The notes under the pieces: model-generated | Told to the model about the DNA's origin: nothing | Seen by the model: only the letters and a program-made list of their open reading frames with translations | Databases searched by the model: none | Position numbers and translations under genes: made by a program | Shown: piece after piece, positions 12,303 to 23,855 of the stretch | Position numbering within the stretch: position 1 is the first letter of the stretch | Layout: each line of letters opens with the position of its first letter | Assembly (NCBI RefSeq): GCF_000425805.1 | Contig: NZ_AUED01000018.1 | Span: 62,001-126,000, forward strand | Reading direction: 5' to 3' | Length of the DNA stretch: 64,000 nucleotides | DNA from: Pseudomonas vranovensis DSM 16006 | GTDB lineage: Bacteria; Pseudomonadota; Gammaproteobacteria; Pseudomonadales; Pseudomonadaceae

Positions 12303-15013
12303 TGTGCTGCCTCCTGCAGGCCTTCGACGGATGCACCGAAGATGGCTGGCGGGATGCCGGCCAGGCCTTTCGGCAGGGCAACCAGGCCTGCGCCCAGTTC
12401 TTCATTGATACGCAGCGGCAGACGCAGGGTCTGGCCCGCCACGTTCAGGCTGAGCATCGCACCATCGTTGACACCCAGGCGGTCGGCTTCGGATTTGGCC
12501 AGCGCGACGTAGGCTTGCGGGATGCGCTCTTGCACTGGAGCGGCGCGCGAGGAGTTCTCTTCGCTGCCGAACAGGTGGTAGAACGGCACGGCCTGCCAGG
12601 TACCACGGGCGGGCGAGAAAGCACCCGGAATGGCAGTGAACCAGTTGAGCTTGTCGCCCTGGGATTCGATCAGGCGGGTGCCTGGGTCGCCTGCACGCAG
12701 GTGACCGCCGACCTCGTCCTGGAACTTGTTCCAGGCCTGTGGCGAGTTCCAGCCCGGGGACCAGGCGAACGGCACTTGCGAGCGTGGTTCGGCCGAGCCC
12801 GAGTAACCTTCCATGGAGAAGGCAAAGGCGGTGTCTTTGTCTTGTGGGGTACGTGGTTCGTGCACGCTGATGTTGGCGCGCATGGCGGTACGACCGGAGT
12901 AGCGCAGCGGCTCACGGGCGAGCTTCATGCCCTTGATGCGGAACGCGGCCGATGGCGCGGCATTGACGATGCCGGTCAGTTGCGGGGCGGCCGAGGCGCA
13001 GGCGCTGGTGACGTGGTCCAGTTGAGTCCAGTCGACCGGCTTGTTGAGCAGGGTGGCACGCAGGGCATGCATCCAGCGCCAGCCTTCGTGAACCAGGATG
13101 CTGCTGTCCAGGTAAGTAGGGTCGAACACCTGGAAGAAGCGCTGGGCGCGGCCTTCCTGGCTGACCAGGGTGCCGTCGCCTTCGGCGAAGGTCGCCGCCG
13201 GCAGCACCAGGTGGGCGCGGTCGGTGGTGGCGGTCTTCTGGTGGTCGGCAACGATGACTACCTTGGCGGCGGCCAGGGCAGCGTCGACCTTGGCGGCCGG
13301 GACGCGGCTGAAGAGGTCGTTTTCCAGCACGACGATGGCGTCGGCCTTGCCGGCAATCACGGCATCCAGGGCGGCGTCGACGGACTCGCCAGCAAGCATG
13401 GCCATGCCCAGGCTGTTGGCCTCTGGGACCACCAGGCTCAGGGAGCCGTTCTTCTCGCGCAGTTTCAGCGCCTTGGCGATGTTGGCAGCCGCTTCGATCA
13501 GGGCCTTGGAGCCCAGCGAAGTACCAGCAACCACCAGCGGACGGTTGGCAGCAACCAGGGCATCGGCAATGCGCTTGGCCAGGGCCAGGGCTTCGGCGTC
13601 CAGGCCTTCGACGGCCGGAGCGCTTGGGTCGATGGCATGGGCAACGGCAAAGCCGATACGCGCCAGGTCGTCGGGAGCGGCGTGTACGCACTCTTCGGCA
13701 ACGTCATCAAGCTTGGTCTCGGCCAGGCTGGCGATGAACAGCGGGTACATGGCGTGCTGGCCGATGTTCTTCACTGCCGCATCGAGCCAAGGCTGAACGC
13801 GCATGGCATCGGCCATGGCCTCGGCCTTGCCCTTGACCGATTGGCGCAGGGCCAGGGCGACGCGGGCGGCGGTCTGGGTCAGGTCTTCGCCGAGGACGAA
13901 CACGGCGTCGTGGTCTTCCATCTCGCGCAGGGTAGGAACCGGCAGCGGGCTGTCGTTCAATACCTGCAGGGCCAGGCGCACACGCTCCAGCTCACCGGCT
14001 TCCATACCCGAGTAGAAATGCTCGGCTCCGACCAGCTCGCGCAGGCCGTAGTTGCTTTCGAGACTGGCGCGTGGCGAACCGATACCGACGATGTTGCGAC
14101 CGCGCAGCATGTCGGCGGCTTTGTCCAGCGCCGCATCCAGGCTCAGCTTGGTGCCGTCGGCCAGCAGCGGCTGACGTGGACGGTCCGTGCGGTTGACGTA
14201 GCCATAGCCGAAACGGCCACGGTCGCACAGGAAGTACTGGTTGACCGAACCGTTGTAGCGGTTCTCGATGCGACGCAGTTCGCCGTAACGCTCACCCGGG
14301 CTGATGTTGCAGCCGCTGGAGCAACCGTGGCAGATGCTTGGGGCAAACTGCATGTCCCACTTGCGGTTATAGCGCTCGGAGTGGGTCTTGTCGGTGAACA
14401 CACCGGTCGGGCAGACCTCGGTGAGGTTGCCCGAGAACTCGCTTTCCAGCGCGCCGTCTTCAACGCGACCGAAGTAGACGTTGTCGTGGGCACCGAATAC
14501 GCCGAGGTCAGTACCGCCGGCGTAGTCCTTGTAGTAGCGCACGCAGCGGTAGCAGGCGATGCAGCGGTTCATCTCGTGGGCGATGAACGGGCCGAGTTCC
14601 TGGTTCTGGTGGGTACGCTTGGTGAAACGGTAGCGGCGCTCGTTGTGGCCGGTCATTACCGTCATGTCTTGCAGGTGGCAGTGGCCGCCTTCCTCGCAGA
14701 CCGGGCAGTCGTGCGGGTGGTTGGTCATCAGCCATTCGACGACGCTGGCACGGAATACCTTGGCTTCTTCGTCTTCGATGGAAATCCAGCTGCCGTCGGA
14801 GGCAGGGGTCATGCAGGACATGACGATACGACCACGGGTGTCGTTCTCGTCGGTGTACTGCTTGACCGCACACTGGCGGCAGGCGCCGACGCTACCGAGC
14901 GCCGGGTGCCAGCAGAAATAGGGGATGTCGAGGCCGAGCGACAGACACGCCTGTAACAGGTTGTCTGCGCCGTTGACTTCGAGCTCTTTGCCGTCTACGT
15001 GGATAGTGGCCAT
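12299..15013 (-). CDS. nuoG: NADH:quinone oxidoreductase subunit G
   Basis: 904 residues, the long enterobacterial/pseudomonad form. The N-terminal domain holds a 2Fe-2S ferredoxin pattern ([15 protein letters not shown] and a later MSCMTP), then [29 protein letters not shown] and CPTGVF for the 4Fe-4S clusters. A further set, [15 protein letters not shown] (about residue 227), corresponds to the extra cluster N7 found in E. coli-type NuoG. The rest is a molybdopterin-oxidoreductase-like scaffold without the cofactor site. It carries electrons from NuoF/NuoE onward in the peripheral arm. It is separated from nuoF by 133 bases, the only real gap in the operon, and overlaps nuoH by 4. Confidence 0.97.
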   Translation of the reverse strand: MATIHVDGKELEVNGADNLLQACLSLGLDIPYFCWHPALGSVGACRQCAVKQYTDENDTRGRIVMSCMTPASDGSWISIEDEEAKVFRASVVEWLMTNHPHDCPVCEEGGHCHLQDMTVMTGHNERRYRFTKRTHQNQELGPFIAHEMNRCIACYRCVRYYKDYAGGTDLGVFGAHDNVYFGRVEDGALESEFSGNLTEVCPTGVFTDKTHSERYNRKWDMQFAPSICHGCSSGCNISPGERYGELRRIENRYNGSVNQYFLCDRGRFGYGYVNRTDRPRQPLLADGTKLSLDAALDKAADMLRGRNIVGIGSPRASLESNYGLRELVGAEHFYSGMEAGELERVRLALQVLNDSPLPVPTLREMEDHDAVFVLGEDLTQTAARVALALRQSVKGKAEAMADAMRVQPWLDAAVKNIGQHAMYPLFIASLAETKLDDVAEECVHAAPDDLARIGFAVAHAIDPSAPAVEGLDAEALALAKRIADALVAANRPLVVAGTSLGSKALIEAAANIAKALKLREKNGSLSLVVPEANSLGMAMLAGESVDAALDAVIAGKADAIVVLENDLFSRVPAAKVDAALAAAKVVIVADHQKTATTDRAHLVLPAATFAEGDGTLVSQEGRAQRFFQVFDPTYLDSSILVHEGWRWMHALRATLLNKPVDWTQLDHVTSACASAAPQLTGIVNAAPSAAFRIKGMKLAREPLRYSGRTAMRANISVHEPRTPQDKDTAFAFSMEGYSGSAEPRSQVPFAWSPGWNSPQAWNKFQDEVGGHLRAGDPGTRLIESQGDKLNWFTAIPGAFSPARGTWQAVPFYHLFGSEENSSRAAPVQERIPQAYVALAKSEADRLGVNDGAMLSLNVAGQTLRLPLRINEELGAGLVALPKGLAGIPPAIFGASVEGLQEAAQ

Positions 15014-15146
15014 GGTTCAAAGTTCTTCGTTGGCCCGCGTGTGCGGGCGTGGCTAATGGAAAACTGTGTGCCTGCAGCCCGCGACAGGTATCCCCGAGCG
15101 AGCTGAGCAAGCAACGGGCGGCACGGACCGCCCGCATTTCTATTCG
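15014..15146 (-). promoter_or_regulatory. nuoF-nuoG intercistronic region with two hairpins
   Basis: This is the only long gap within the operon. It contains two GC-rich inverted repeats: 15115-15134 (CGGGCGG / CCGCCCG, 6-base loop) just after nuoF, and 15033-15048 (GCCCGC / GCGGGC, GTGT loop) just before nuoG. Neither is followed by a T-run, so they look more like RNA processing or stability elements than terminators. This role is inferred. Confidence 0.4.
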
Positions 15147-16514
15147 TTATGCGCCGACGACGATCGGCTTCGCCAGGTCCGGGCGCAGGGCAGCGGCTGC
15201 AGGAGCAGCAGTCGCAATGCCGGCCTCGAACTCGGGGCGGAAGTACTTGATCGCGCTACCCAGCGGCTCCACTGCACCTGGTGCGTGTGCACAGAAGGTC
15301 TTGCCTGGGCCGAGGAAACCGACCAGGCCCAGCAGCGTCTCGATATCGCCCTGCTGGCCCTGGCCGTTTTCGAGGGCGCGCAGGAGCTTGACGCTCCACG
15401 GCAGGCCATCGCGGCACGGGGTGCAGAAGCCGCACGATTCGCGGGCAAAGAACTCTTCCATGTTGCGCAGCAGCGACACCATGTTGACGCTGTCGTCCAC
15501 GGCCATGGCCAGGCCGGTACCCATGCGGGTGCCGACCTTGGCGATGCCACCGGCGTACATTTGCGCATCCAGGTGTTCAGGCAGGAGGAAACCGGTACCG
15601 GCGCCGCCAGGCTGCCAGCACTTGAGCTTGAAGCCATCGCGCATGCCGCCGGCGTAGTCTTCGAACAGCTCGCGGGCAGTCACGCCGAACGGCAGTTCCC
15701 ACAGGCCCGGGTTCTTGACCTTGCCAGAGAAGCCCATCAGCTTGGTGCCGTGGTCTTCGGAGCCTTCGCGGGCCAGCGACTTGTACCAGTCGATGCCGTT
15801 GCCGACGATGGCCGGCACGTTGCACAGGGTCTCGACGTTGTTCACGCAGGTCGGCTTGCCCCAGACGCCAACGGCGGCAGGGAAGGGCGGCTTGGAGCGG
15901 GGGTTGGCACGGCGGCCTTCGAGGGAGTTGATCAGTGCGGTTTCTTCACCGCAGATGTAACGACCGGCACCGGTGTGGACGAACAGCTCGAAATCGAAGC
16001 CGCTGCCCAGGATGTTCTTGCCCAGCAGGCCGGCCGCCTTGGCTTCTTCGACCGCGCGGTTGAGGTTGCGCGCTGCGGTGGTGTATTCGCCACGCAGGAA
16101 GATGTAGCCGCGGTAGGCCTTGAGCGCACGGGCGCTGATCAGCATGCCTTCGATCAGCAGATGGGGCTGCTGCTCCATCAGCATGCGGTCTTTCCAGGTG
16201 TTGGGCTCCATTTCATCCGCGTTGCACAGCAGGTAGCGGATGTTCATGGATTCGTCTTTGGGCATCAGGCCCCATTTGACGCCGGTGGGGAAGCCCGCAC
16301 CGCCACGACCCTTGAGGCCGGAATCTTTCACGGTCTGGACGATATCGTCCTGGGACATCTGTGCCAGTGCCTTGCGGGCAGCGGCATAGCCGTCCTTGGC
16401 CTGGTACTCGTCGAGCCAGATCGGCTCGCCGTCGTCACGCAGGCGCCAGGTCAGCGGATGGGTTTCAGCCGCACGGGCGATACGGTTGGCCGGGCCGAAG
16501 GAAGTGATGGTCAT
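15147..16514 (-). CDS. nuoF: NADH:quinone oxidoreductase subunit F (NADH/FMN subunit)
   Basis: 455 residues. This is the entry point of electrons: it binds NADH, FMN and the 4Fe-4S cluster N3. The glycine-rich [18 protein letters not shown] stretch (about residues 67-84) is the nucleotide/FMN site, [15 protein letters not shown] is a further family signature, and [12 protein letters not shown] (about 358-369) supplies three of the cluster cysteines. Its start overlaps the nuoE stop by 4 bases, consistent with the two forming the NADH dehydrogenase head. Confidence 0.97.
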   Translation of the reverse strand: MTITSFGPANRIARAAETHPLTWRLRDDGEPIWLDEYQAKDGYAAARKALAQMSQDDIVQTVKDSGLKGRGGAGFPTGVKWGLMPKDESMNIRYLLCNADEMEPNTWKDRMLMEQQPHLLIEGMLISARALKAYRGYIFLRGEYTTAARNLNRAVEEAKAAGLLGKNILGSGFDFELFVHTGAGRYICGEETALINSLEGRRANPRSKPPFPAAVGVWGKPTCVNNVETLCNVPAIVGNGIDWYKSLAREGSEDHGTKLMGFSGKVKNPGLWELPFGVTARELFEDYAGGMRDGFKLKCWQPGGAGTGFLLPEHLDAQMYAGGIAKVGTRMGTGLAMAVDDSVNMVSLLRNMEEFFARESCGFCTPCRDGLPWSVKLLRALENGQGQQGDIETLLGLVGFLGPGKTFCAHAPGAVEPLGSAIKYFRPEFEAGIATAAPAAAALRPDLAKPIVVGA

Positions 16515-17008
16515 ACGTAACCCTCCAGCAGTTTGGAAACGCCAGCAGGCTGGACGTCGCCAAAGGTGTCGTCGTCGATCATCAGTGCCGGTGCCTTGTC
16601 GCAGTTACCCAGGCAGCACACAGGCAGCAGGGTGAAGCGGCCGTCGGCGGTGGTCTGGCCCAGGCCGATACCCAGTTCGCTCTGGATCTGGCTGACTACG
16701 GACTCATGGCCGCCGATGTAGCAGACCATGCTGTCGCAGACGCGGATGATGTGCCGGCCAACCGGCTGACGGAAGATCTGACTATAGAAGGTGGCCACGC
16801 CTTCGACGTCGCTGGCAGGAATGCCGAGCACTTCGCCAATGGCGTAGATGGCGCCGTCAGGCACCCAGCCGCGTTCCTTCTGAACGATCTTCAGGGCTTC
16901 GATGGACGCGGCGCGCGGGTCCTCGTAGTGATGCATCTCGTGCTCGATGGCCGAGCGCTCGGTTTCGCTCAGGGCGAAACGGTCGGTTTGGATAAGCGTG
17001 CTGTTCAT
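16511..17008 (-). CDS. nuoE: NADH:quinone oxidoreductase subunit E (2Fe-2S, thioredoxin-like)
   Basis: 165 residues with a helical N-terminal part and a thioredoxin-like C-terminal domain. The cysteines of the 2Fe-2S cluster N1a are visible as VCDSMVC (about residue 92-98) and PVCCLGNC (about 130-137). The N-terminal part contains the family motif VASFYSQIF-like [16 protein letters not shown]. It lies 2 bases after nuoCD and overlaps nuoF by 4. Confidence 0.97.
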   Translation of the reverse strand: MNSTLIQTDRFALSETERSAIEHEMHHYEDPRAASIEALKIVQKERGWVPDGAIYAIGEVLGIPASDVEGVATFYSQIFRQPVGRHIIRVCDSMVCYIGGHESVVSQIQSELGIGLGQTTADGRFTLLPVCCLGNCDKAPALMIDDDTFGDVQPAGVSKLLEGYV

Positions 17009-17010
17009 GC

Positions 17011-18810
<1,800 letters not shown>

Positions 18811-18870
18811 TCAACGTAGAGAATGAAGCCAGGCTGCCTGTCGCACGCGCGCAGGCAACTGATAGCTGGA

Positions 18871-19548
18871 TCAGACTTCGTCGGGGCTGCGCAGGTTGGT
18901 GACCTGGATGCGCTGTTCACGGCGTTGCTCTTTCTGTGACGGCATCTCGGCACGGTAAATGCCTTGATCACCGACAACCCAGGAAAGAGGACGACGCTCC
19001 TGGCCAATCGACTCCTGCAACAGCATCAGGCCTTGCAGGAAGGCTTCAGGGCGAGGCGGGCAGCCAGGCACATAGACATCCACGGGGAGGAACTTGTCGA
19101 CCCCCTGAACGACCGAGTAAATGTCGTACATGCCGCCGGAGTTGGCGCACGAACCCATGGAAATGACCCATTTAGGCTCGAGCATCTGCTCGTACAGGCG
19201 CTGGATGATCGGCGCCATCTTGATGAAGCAGGTGCCGGCGATGACCATGAAGTCGGCCTGGCGCGGCGAGGCCCGGATGACTTCGGCGCCGAAGCGGGCG
19301 ATGTCGTGGGGCGCCGTGAAGGCCGTGGTCATTTCCACGTAGCAGCAGGAGAGGCCGAAGTTGTACGGCCACAGGGAGTTTTTACGCCCCCAGTTGACCG
19401 CGCCACTGAGAACATCTTCAAGCTTGCCCATGAAGATGTTCTTGTGGACCTGGTCCTCTAGCAGCGAGTCGGAGACGGTTTCCCGTTCACCGATTGGATA
19501 CTGCTCGTTAGGCGCATCCGGGTCGATTCTGGTGAGATTGTATTGCAT
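18871..19548 (-). CDS. nuoB: NADH:quinone oxidoreductase subunit B (cluster N2)
   Basis: 225 residues from the ATG at 19548; the frame can be extended two codons to a TTG at 19554, but GAGG lies seven bases before the ATG. The cysteines that ligate the last cluster N2 are seen as [10 protein letters not shown] (tandem cysteines), [11 protein letters not shown] and [11 protein letters not shown]. NuoB hands electrons to quinone at the NuoB/NuoD interface. It follows nuoA after 10 bases. Confidence 0.97.
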   Translation of the reverse strand: MQYNLTRIDPDAPNEQYPIGERETVSDSLLEDQVHKNIFMGKLEDVLSGAVNWGRKNSLWPYNFGLSCCYVEMTTAFTAPHDIARFGAEVIRASPRQADFMVIAGTCFIKMAPIIQRLYEQMLEPKWVISMGSCANSGGMYDIYSVVQGVDKFLPVDVYVPGCPPRPEAFLQGLMLLQESIGQERRPLSWVVGDQGIYRAEMPSQKEQRREQRIQVTNLRSPDEV

Positions 19549-19558
19549 TGCCAAAGCC

Positions 19559-19972
19559 TCATTGTTTCAGCTTCGCTTGCCGCTTACGACGAGCTTCCGG
19601 AGCCCAGTCAAGGGCGCCCACTCGGAATAGGTAGACAAGGCCTGCCAACAGAATTGCTATGAAAACGAGAGCTTCGACGAATCCGGTCCAGCCGCTTTCG
19701 CGGACGGACACAGACCATGCAAAGAGAAAGAGGGCTTCAATATCGAAGATCACGAACAGCATCGCGACCAGATAGAATTTGGCTGACAGGCGCAAGCGGG
19801 CGCCGCCAGTAGGCAGCATGCCGGACTCGAAGGGTTCGTTCTTGCTGCGGCCCCACGCCTTGCTGCCGAGCAGCGCGGACAGGCCGAGCATGAAGGCGCA
19901 GAGGCCAACGACACCCAAAAGGAAAATGGCAAAGCCCCAGTTGTGGGCGATGAGTCCTGTCGAATCGGGCAT
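19559..19972 (-). CDS. nuoA: NADH:quinone oxidoreductase subunit A
   Basis: 137 residues with three membrane helices. The loop between helices 1 and 2 contains the family marker [20 protein letters not shown], and helix 2 contains the [11 protein letters not shown] motif with its conserved acidic residues. It is the first gene of the nuo operon. The ATG at 19972 has AAGGA nine bases upstream. Confidence 0.97.
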   Translation of the reverse strand: MPDSTGLIAHNWGFAIFLLGVVGLCAFMLGLSALLGSKAWGRSKNEPFESGMLPTGGARLRLSAKFYLVAMLFVIFDIEALFLFAWSVSVRESGWTGFVEALVFIAILLAGLVYLFRVGALDWAPEARRKRQAKLKQ

Positions 19973-19988
19973 GCTGAAAATCCTTATA

Positions 19989-20004
19989 CAGAGACCAGTC
20001 TCTG
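19989..20004 (-). promoter_or_regulatory. Inverted repeat in the nuoA leader
   Basis: CAGAGAC-CA-GTCTCTG is a perfect 7-2-7 palindrome ending about five bases before the AAGGA ribosome-binding site of nuoA. It could be a protein-binding site or a small 5'-leader hairpin. Confidence 0.4.
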
Positions 20005-20226
20005 CGGTTTGAAAAGAAGTAGAGCAGTGACGATATGTCGCAGCGGAATCTATCGCGCTGATTTTATGGGTAAACCCGATGCAAGTAAAATTTCTGCAGC
20101 AAATTTATTCGTAGCATTAAGAACAAAAATCTTTCGTAACAGCCTGCAGGCCGCATGGCGCGGGCATTGCCCCGGCTTTTGTTAATTATGTTTCTTGCAA
20201 AGCGTAATGAATCCGAAACTTCGTAA

Positions 20227-20241
20227 TGATAATTAATATCA
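20227..20241. promoter_or_regulatory. Fur-box-like palindrome upstream of nuoA
   Basis: TGATAATTAATATCA matches the 7-1-7 Fur core TGATAAT-N-ATTATCA at 13 of 14 informative positions. It lies about 255 bases upstream of the nuoA start and 90 bases past the end of the lysoplasmalogenase-like gene. The spacing does not fit an ANR/FNR site (TTGAT-N4-ATCAA). Binding is inferred. Confidence 0.4.
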
Positions 20242-20330
20242 TTTGTGGCTATAAGATTAGTCCTACTGTCGGGGTCAACTACAAAGTTGTGCAACATTGC
20301 CATCACCTGCAAGTTTCCGGGCTTGCTGTT

Positions 20331-20993
20331 CTAACTGATTTTTTCGCGCACTGCTGCGCTCTGGATCAAGGCTTTTGACGATGTGCGGGCGATCGCCGAG
20401 GCGGCGATCGCCCATTGCCCCAGCCAGTAGGCAACGATGATCAGGTAGGGCGCTGCAGCGAACTGGCCGACAAAGCGGTCAATGCCGATCAAGCTGTCAG
20501 AAAATACAAAGGCGACTGCCCCCAGTGCTGCCAGCCCGCCACAGGCCAGGGCGCGCCACAGCATTGCGGTGATGGCCAGGGCGTAGACCGTCACCGGGAC
20601 CAGCAGCTCGCCCAGCCCATGACTGATCAACAAGGTCAGCAGCGCCGTGCCGACGATAGCCGAGCCCACGAAGGCGAGGGGCGCCAGGCGGCGAGTTGTG
20701 CCCAGGTAGGCGCGCAGGTAAGCCAAGTGGGCGCAGAGAAACGCCGCAAGGCCAAATACGAACAGGTCACCGGGAGCGGCGAGAAGAATGTCGCCCAGCA
20801 GCGAGAAGCCCAGGCCAATCATGATCCACTGCCGGTAGCGACCAGGCTCGGCAGACCCCAACCACACCAGCAACGCAATCACTGGAATGGGTTTGACGAC
20901 AAGGCCCAGCAGTGGCGACTGGGTGGCCAGTGCATATATATAGAGGGCAGCGCCGAGCAGCGCCAGGCCGAGGAGGGTAATGGGACGAGGCAT
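20331..20993 (-). CDS. Lysoplasmalogenase-like membrane protein (YhhN/TMEM86 family)
   Basis: 220 residues from the ATG at 20993 (MPRPITLLGLALLGAALYIY); a 28-codon extension upstream looks non-coding. It has about eight transmembrane helices and little else. The first helix is followed by PLLGLVVKPIPVIALLVWLG, with the KPxP motif of the family, and later FSLLGDILLA carries a conserved aspartate. Family members hydrolyse the vinyl-ether bond of lysoplasmalogens. The actual substrate in a bacterium that lacks plasmalogens is unknown. It is transcribed towards nuoA but is separated from it by the 358-base control region. Confidence 0.75.
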   Translation of the reverse strand: MPRPITLLGLALLGAALYIYALATQSPLLGLVVKPIPVIALLVWLGSAEPGRYRQWIMIGLGFSLLGDILLAAPGDLFVFGLAAFLCAHLAYLRAYLGTTRRLAPLAFVGSAIVGTALLTLLISHGLGELLVPVTVYALAITAMLWRALACGGLAALGAVAFVFSDSLIGIDRFVGQFAAAPYLIIVAYWLGQWAIAASAIARTSSKALIQSAAVREKIS

Positions 20994-21079
20994 GGCCGAT
21001 CCTTGGAAATCGTGTGCGCCTAGGATAGCCAATGGGGATTTATAAGAAAGTGCCGAATCGGCCACATCGCCGGGCACTG

Positions 21080-21101
21080 TAGGGGCGGGGTTGCCCCGCG
21101 A
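21080..21101. repeat. REP-type palindrome (single unit)
   Basis: GGGGCGGGGTTGCCCCGCGA is a degenerate copy of the GGAGCGGG..TTGCCCCGCGA palindrome that recurs through the window. It lies upstream of the lysoplasmalogenase-like gene and beyond the aceA terminator. Confidence 0.7.
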
Positions 21102-21115
21102 CCTGAAAAAACAAA

Positions 21116-21143
21116 ACCCGGAGCCCCATCACAGGCCCCGGGT
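21116..21143 (-). terminator. Rho-independent terminator of aceA
   Basis: Stem ACCCGGAGCC / GGCCCCGGGT with a single mismatch and an 8-base loop. On the minus strand it continues TTTTGTTTTTTC. It begins about 40 bases after the aceA stop. Confidence 0.85.
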
Positions 21144-21181
21144 CTTGCGTTTCACCCGAATCGGTCAGCGCTGATCAGTGA

Positions 21182-22507
21182 TCAGTGGAACTGCTCTTCT
21201 TCAGTCGAGCCGGTCAGTGCGGTTACCGAAGACTTGCCACCCTGGATCACGGTGGTCATGTCGTCGAAGTAGCCAGTGCCGACTTCCTGCTGGTGCGCCA
21301 CGAAGGTGTAGCCTTTCGACGCGTCAGCGAACTCTTGCTCTTGCAGTTTCACGTAGGCGGTCATGTCGTTGCGGGCGTAATCGTGCGCCAGGTTGAACAT
21401 GCCGTGCCACATGTTGTGGATACCGGCGAGGGTAATGAACTGGTGCTTGTAACCCATGGCCGACAGTTCGCGCTGGAACTTGGCGATGGTCGCGTCGTCC
21501 AGGTTTTTCTTCCAGTTGAAGGAAGGCGAGCAGTTGTAGGACAGGATCTGGTCCGGGTATTCCTTCTTGATCGCTTCGGCGAAGCGACGGGCTTCTTCCA
21601 GGTCCGGCTTGGCGGTTTCGCACCAGATCAGGTCGGCGTATGGCGCGTAGGCCAGGCCGCGGGCGATGGCTTGATCCAGGCCTGCACGTACTTTGTAGAA
21701 GCCTTCCTGGGTGCGCTCGCCGATGACGAACGGTTGGTCGTACGGGTCGCAGTCGCTGGTCAGCAGGTCAGCGGCGTTGGCATCGGTACGGGCCAGGATG
21801 ATGGTCGGTACGCCGGCAACGTCAGCGGCCAGACGAGCGGCGCTGAGCTTTTGAACGGCTTCCTGGGTTGGTACCAGTACCTTGCCGCCCATGTGACCGC
21901 ATTTTTTGACCGAAGCCAGTTGGTCTTCGAAGTGAACGCCGGCAGCGCCTGCTTCGATCATGTTCTTCATCAGTTCGTAGGCATTCAGCACGCCGCCGAA
22001 ACCGGCTTCAGCGTCAGCCACGATAGGGGCGAAGTAGTCGATGTAGCCATCATCACCTGGGTTCTTGCCGGCTTTCCACTGGATCTGGTCGGCACGACGG
22101 AACGAGTTGTTGATGCGCTTGACCACGGTTGGAACCGAATCCACCGGGTACAGCGACTGGTCGGGGTACATGGACTCGGCCGAGTTGTTGTCGGCGGCCA
22201 CTTGCCAGCCGGACAGGTAGATAGCCTGGATGCCGGCCTTGACCTGTTGTACTGCCTGGCCGCCGGTCAGGGCGCCCATGCAGTTGACGAAATCTTTGTC
22301 TGGGCGGAAGGACGGGTGTGCGCCCTGGGTGACCAGCTTCCACAGCTTCTCGGCACCCATGCGGGCCAGAGTGTGCTCTGGCTGGACCGAGCCACGCAGA
22401 CGTACGACATCAGCGGCGGTATAGGTACGGGTCACGCCTTTCCAGCGCGGGTTTTCGGCCCAGTCTTTTTCGAGGGCTGCAATTTGCTGTTCGCGTGTCA
22501 GTGCCAT
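21182..22507 (-). CDS. aceA: Isocitrate lyase
   Basis: 441 residues from the ATG at 22507 ([20 protein letters not shown]), preceded by GAGG nine bases upstream; the longer open frame to 22768 has no sign of coding. It splits isocitrate into glyoxylate and succinate, the first step of the glyoxylate shunt. The catalytic signature [17 protein letters not shown] (about residues 193-209), with the active-site cysteine in KKCGHMGG, and [14 protein letters not shown] (about 315) are intact. It is short, like the E. coli enzyme, and lacks the extra domain of the longer type. Malate synthase for the next step is glcB near the end of the window. It stands alone with its own long upstream region. Confidence 0.97.
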   Translation of the reverse strand: MALTREQQIAALEKDWAENPRWKGVTRTYTAADVVRLRGSVQPEHTLARMGAEKLWKLVTQGAHPSFRPDKDFVNCMGALTGGQAVQQVKAGIQAIYLSGWQVAADNNSAESMYPDQSLYPVDSVPTVVKRINNSFRRADQIQWKAGKNPGDDGYIDYFAPIVADAEAGFGGVLNAYELMKNMIEAGAAGVHFEDQLASVKKCGHMGGKVLVPTQEAVQKLSAARLAADVAGVPTIILARTDANAADLLTSDCDPYDQPFVIGERTQEGFYKVRAGLDQAIARGLAYAPYADLIWCETAKPDLEEARRFAEAIKKEYPDQILSYNCSPSFNWKKNLDDATIAKFQRELSAMGYKHQFITLAGIHNMWHGMFNLAHDYARNDMTAYVKLQEQEFADASKGYTFVAHQQEVGTGYFDDMTTVIQGGKSSVTALTGSTEEEQFH

Positions 22508-22997
22508 GGAAATAAACCTCGTCGCATCGGTCTTGGGTAAAAAATTCTCGCTCACACAGCGCAGATCAGAAGCCTGGCGCAAGACATGTTCAGCGAAATA
22601 TGCGACGGTCGAACGATGGGGCTCGAAGGGGGAAGTGAGCAGGCGTTGGCGAGGTTTTCGCTGCAGGGTGGCTCGTGGTTGCCGAACTGCAGTGAACAGT
22701 GCTGCCGGGTGCCTCTTGATGCGCTTCCGTCCCTCGGGACAACTTCGTTCCAGTCGCAATCTCGTCAAACTGCCTTGTGGGCTGTACAGACACGGGCCGA
22801 CTCAGGTGGGTAGGTTAGAGTGCGGCTCGAAGGCCCTTTCCAGGGCCTCTGATTAGCGGGAGCGGGGCCATCATGCCTCTACCGATTGTGGTCGTCAAAT
22901 GTTTTGTAGTGCTTTTTTATCACCACTACATCTTTCGTCTAATGCGACTCATCAGTCAGTTTCGAGGTCTTTGGTCGAGGCCTTGATTTACCTGGGG
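22508..22997. promoter_or_regulatory. aceA upstream region, 490 bases
   Basis: No believable gene is seen; the frames that cross it lack ribosome-binding sites and resemble nothing. The part nearest aceA is GC-balanced and should hold its promoter and leader. An inverted repeat at 22905-22930, listed separately, lies about 400 bases upstream of the start. Confidence 0.55.
22905..22930. promoter_or_regulatory. TGTAGTG-N12-CACTACA operator-like inverted repeat
   Basis: Perfect 7-bp arms flank an AT-rich 12-base spacer (TTTTTTAT at its centre). It resembles the TGTAGT...ACTACA sites I remember for RccR, the KDPG-responsive RpiR-family regulator of aceA, glcB and related genes in Pseudomonas. 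That match is from memory and the spacing should be checked. The repeat lies in the same intergenic region as the aceA promoter. Confidence 0.45.
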
Positions 22998-23732
22998 TCA
23001 GTCCATTTCATCGACTTTTACCCGTAAAGTCATGTTTTCACCGCGCTGGGTGCTGTAACTGAGGGCTGAAGCGCTGCGTTCGGACTGGCTTTGCTGGTTG
23101 ACCCCCGCCAGAGTGATCCACTCACCCAGCTTGCCGGAGACTTTTGTGTCGGTGCTTTGAACGCTCACTACATCGGGACGTTCCTGGCTCATCCGGTCAT
23201 TGTTGGTGCTGATGTTCAGGTGGACGGTATCGCCAGTGACGCTGGCGGTGACATAGAAGCCCTGGGTGACGTTGCGGTACTGGGTATCGCTTTGAATGCG
23301 TCCGTAGCCATCGGTGCTGGTACTGGTGACGGGAATGCTCTGGCCCACCTGAATCAGGGCAGGGCTGCCTTCGCTGGCCTGTACCTGCTGCATGCCGCCT
23401 TCGCGGTTGGCGGTGCCGTAGTGAATGATGCGGGCGCTGCCGCGGTTGTCCTGGAAGTTGCTGTCGTTGTTGTCGACGCTGATCAGCAGGCGTCGCGGGG
23501 CAGTGTCCAGTTGAGCGAGCAGGCTGCGCAGGCTGTCGATCTGTTCGGGGTTGGCGTTGACGATCAGTTTGTTTTCAAAGGCGCTGACCGTGCCGTTCTT
23601 GCCGAGGAAGGATTGCGCGGCGGGGAGCAGTTCGGCGCTGGTGCGATGGTTCAGCGGCAGGACTTCGGTGGCGGCCAGCGCAGTGAGGCTGAACGACAGA
23701 AGCAGAGAGGCGAGAAGGGGGCGTAGCGGCAT
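22998..23732 (-). CDS. Exported short secretin-domain (NolW-like) protein
   Basis: 244 residues from the ATG at 23732, which has GGAG nine bases upstream; an ATG two codons earlier and one ten codons earlier are alternatives. A signal peptide (MPLRPLLASLLLSFSLTALAA) is followed by a domain of about 70 residues (LPAAQSFLGKNGTVSAFENK, then ANPEQIDSLRSLLAQLD) that matches the small N1/NolW repeat of type II/III secretion secretins. The remaining 150 residues are beta-rich and resemble the part that precedes a secretin pore (IQVGQSIPVTSTS; GFYVTASV), but the protein ends before the pore-forming region. It is therefore periplasmic rather than a channel. No secretion-system genes are nearby and its role is unknown. 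Confidence 0.7.
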   Translation of the reverse strand: MPLRPLLASLLLSFSLTALAATEVLPLNHRTSAELLPAAQSFLGKNGTVSAFENKLIVNANPEQIDSLRSLLAQLDTAPRRLLISVDNNDSNFQDNRGSARIIHYGTANREGGMQQVQASEGSPALIQVGQSIPVTSTSTDGYGRIQSDTQYRNVTQGFYVTASVTGDTVHLNISTNNDRMSQERPDVVSVQSTDTKVSGKLGEWITLAGVNQQSQSERSASALSYSTQRGENMTLRVKVDEMD

Positions 23733-23793
23733 GTCCATTTTCTCCGCAGGTGGAGTGGACATGATGGCAAATTTGCAGTGGTTTTGCTGGTTT

Positions 23794-23848
23794 GATCGTG
23801 GGGCAGGCCCGCTCCCACTCGTATTGTGGGAGCGGGCCTGCTCGCGAT
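23794..23848. repeat. Paired inverted REP element
   Basis: Perfect 16-bp arms (GCAGGCCCGCTCCCAC at 23803-23818 and its complement at 23826-23841) around a 7-base loop, extended by GATCG / CGCGAT at the ends. It sits between two minus-strand genes and could also act as a transcript-stabilising hairpin for the upstream GNAT gene. Confidence 0.8.
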
Positions 23849-23855
23849 TACTTAC

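Larger units (their letters stand above)
19973..20330 (-). promoter_or_regulatory. nuo operon upstream region, 358 bases, AT-rich
   Basis: No convincing gene is seen; short frames on both strands have no family resemblance or good ribosome-binding site. The 20050-20270 part is clearly AT-richer than its surroundings and must hold the operon promoter(s). It contains the leader palindrome at 19989-20004 and the Fur-like palindrome at 20227-20241, which are listed separately. Confidence 0.6.

Noticed and set aside
20064-20312. 82-codon frame upstream of nuoA
   Set aside because: It lies across the AT-rich control region, has no ribosome-binding site and covers the Fur-like palindrome. No family resemblance is visible.
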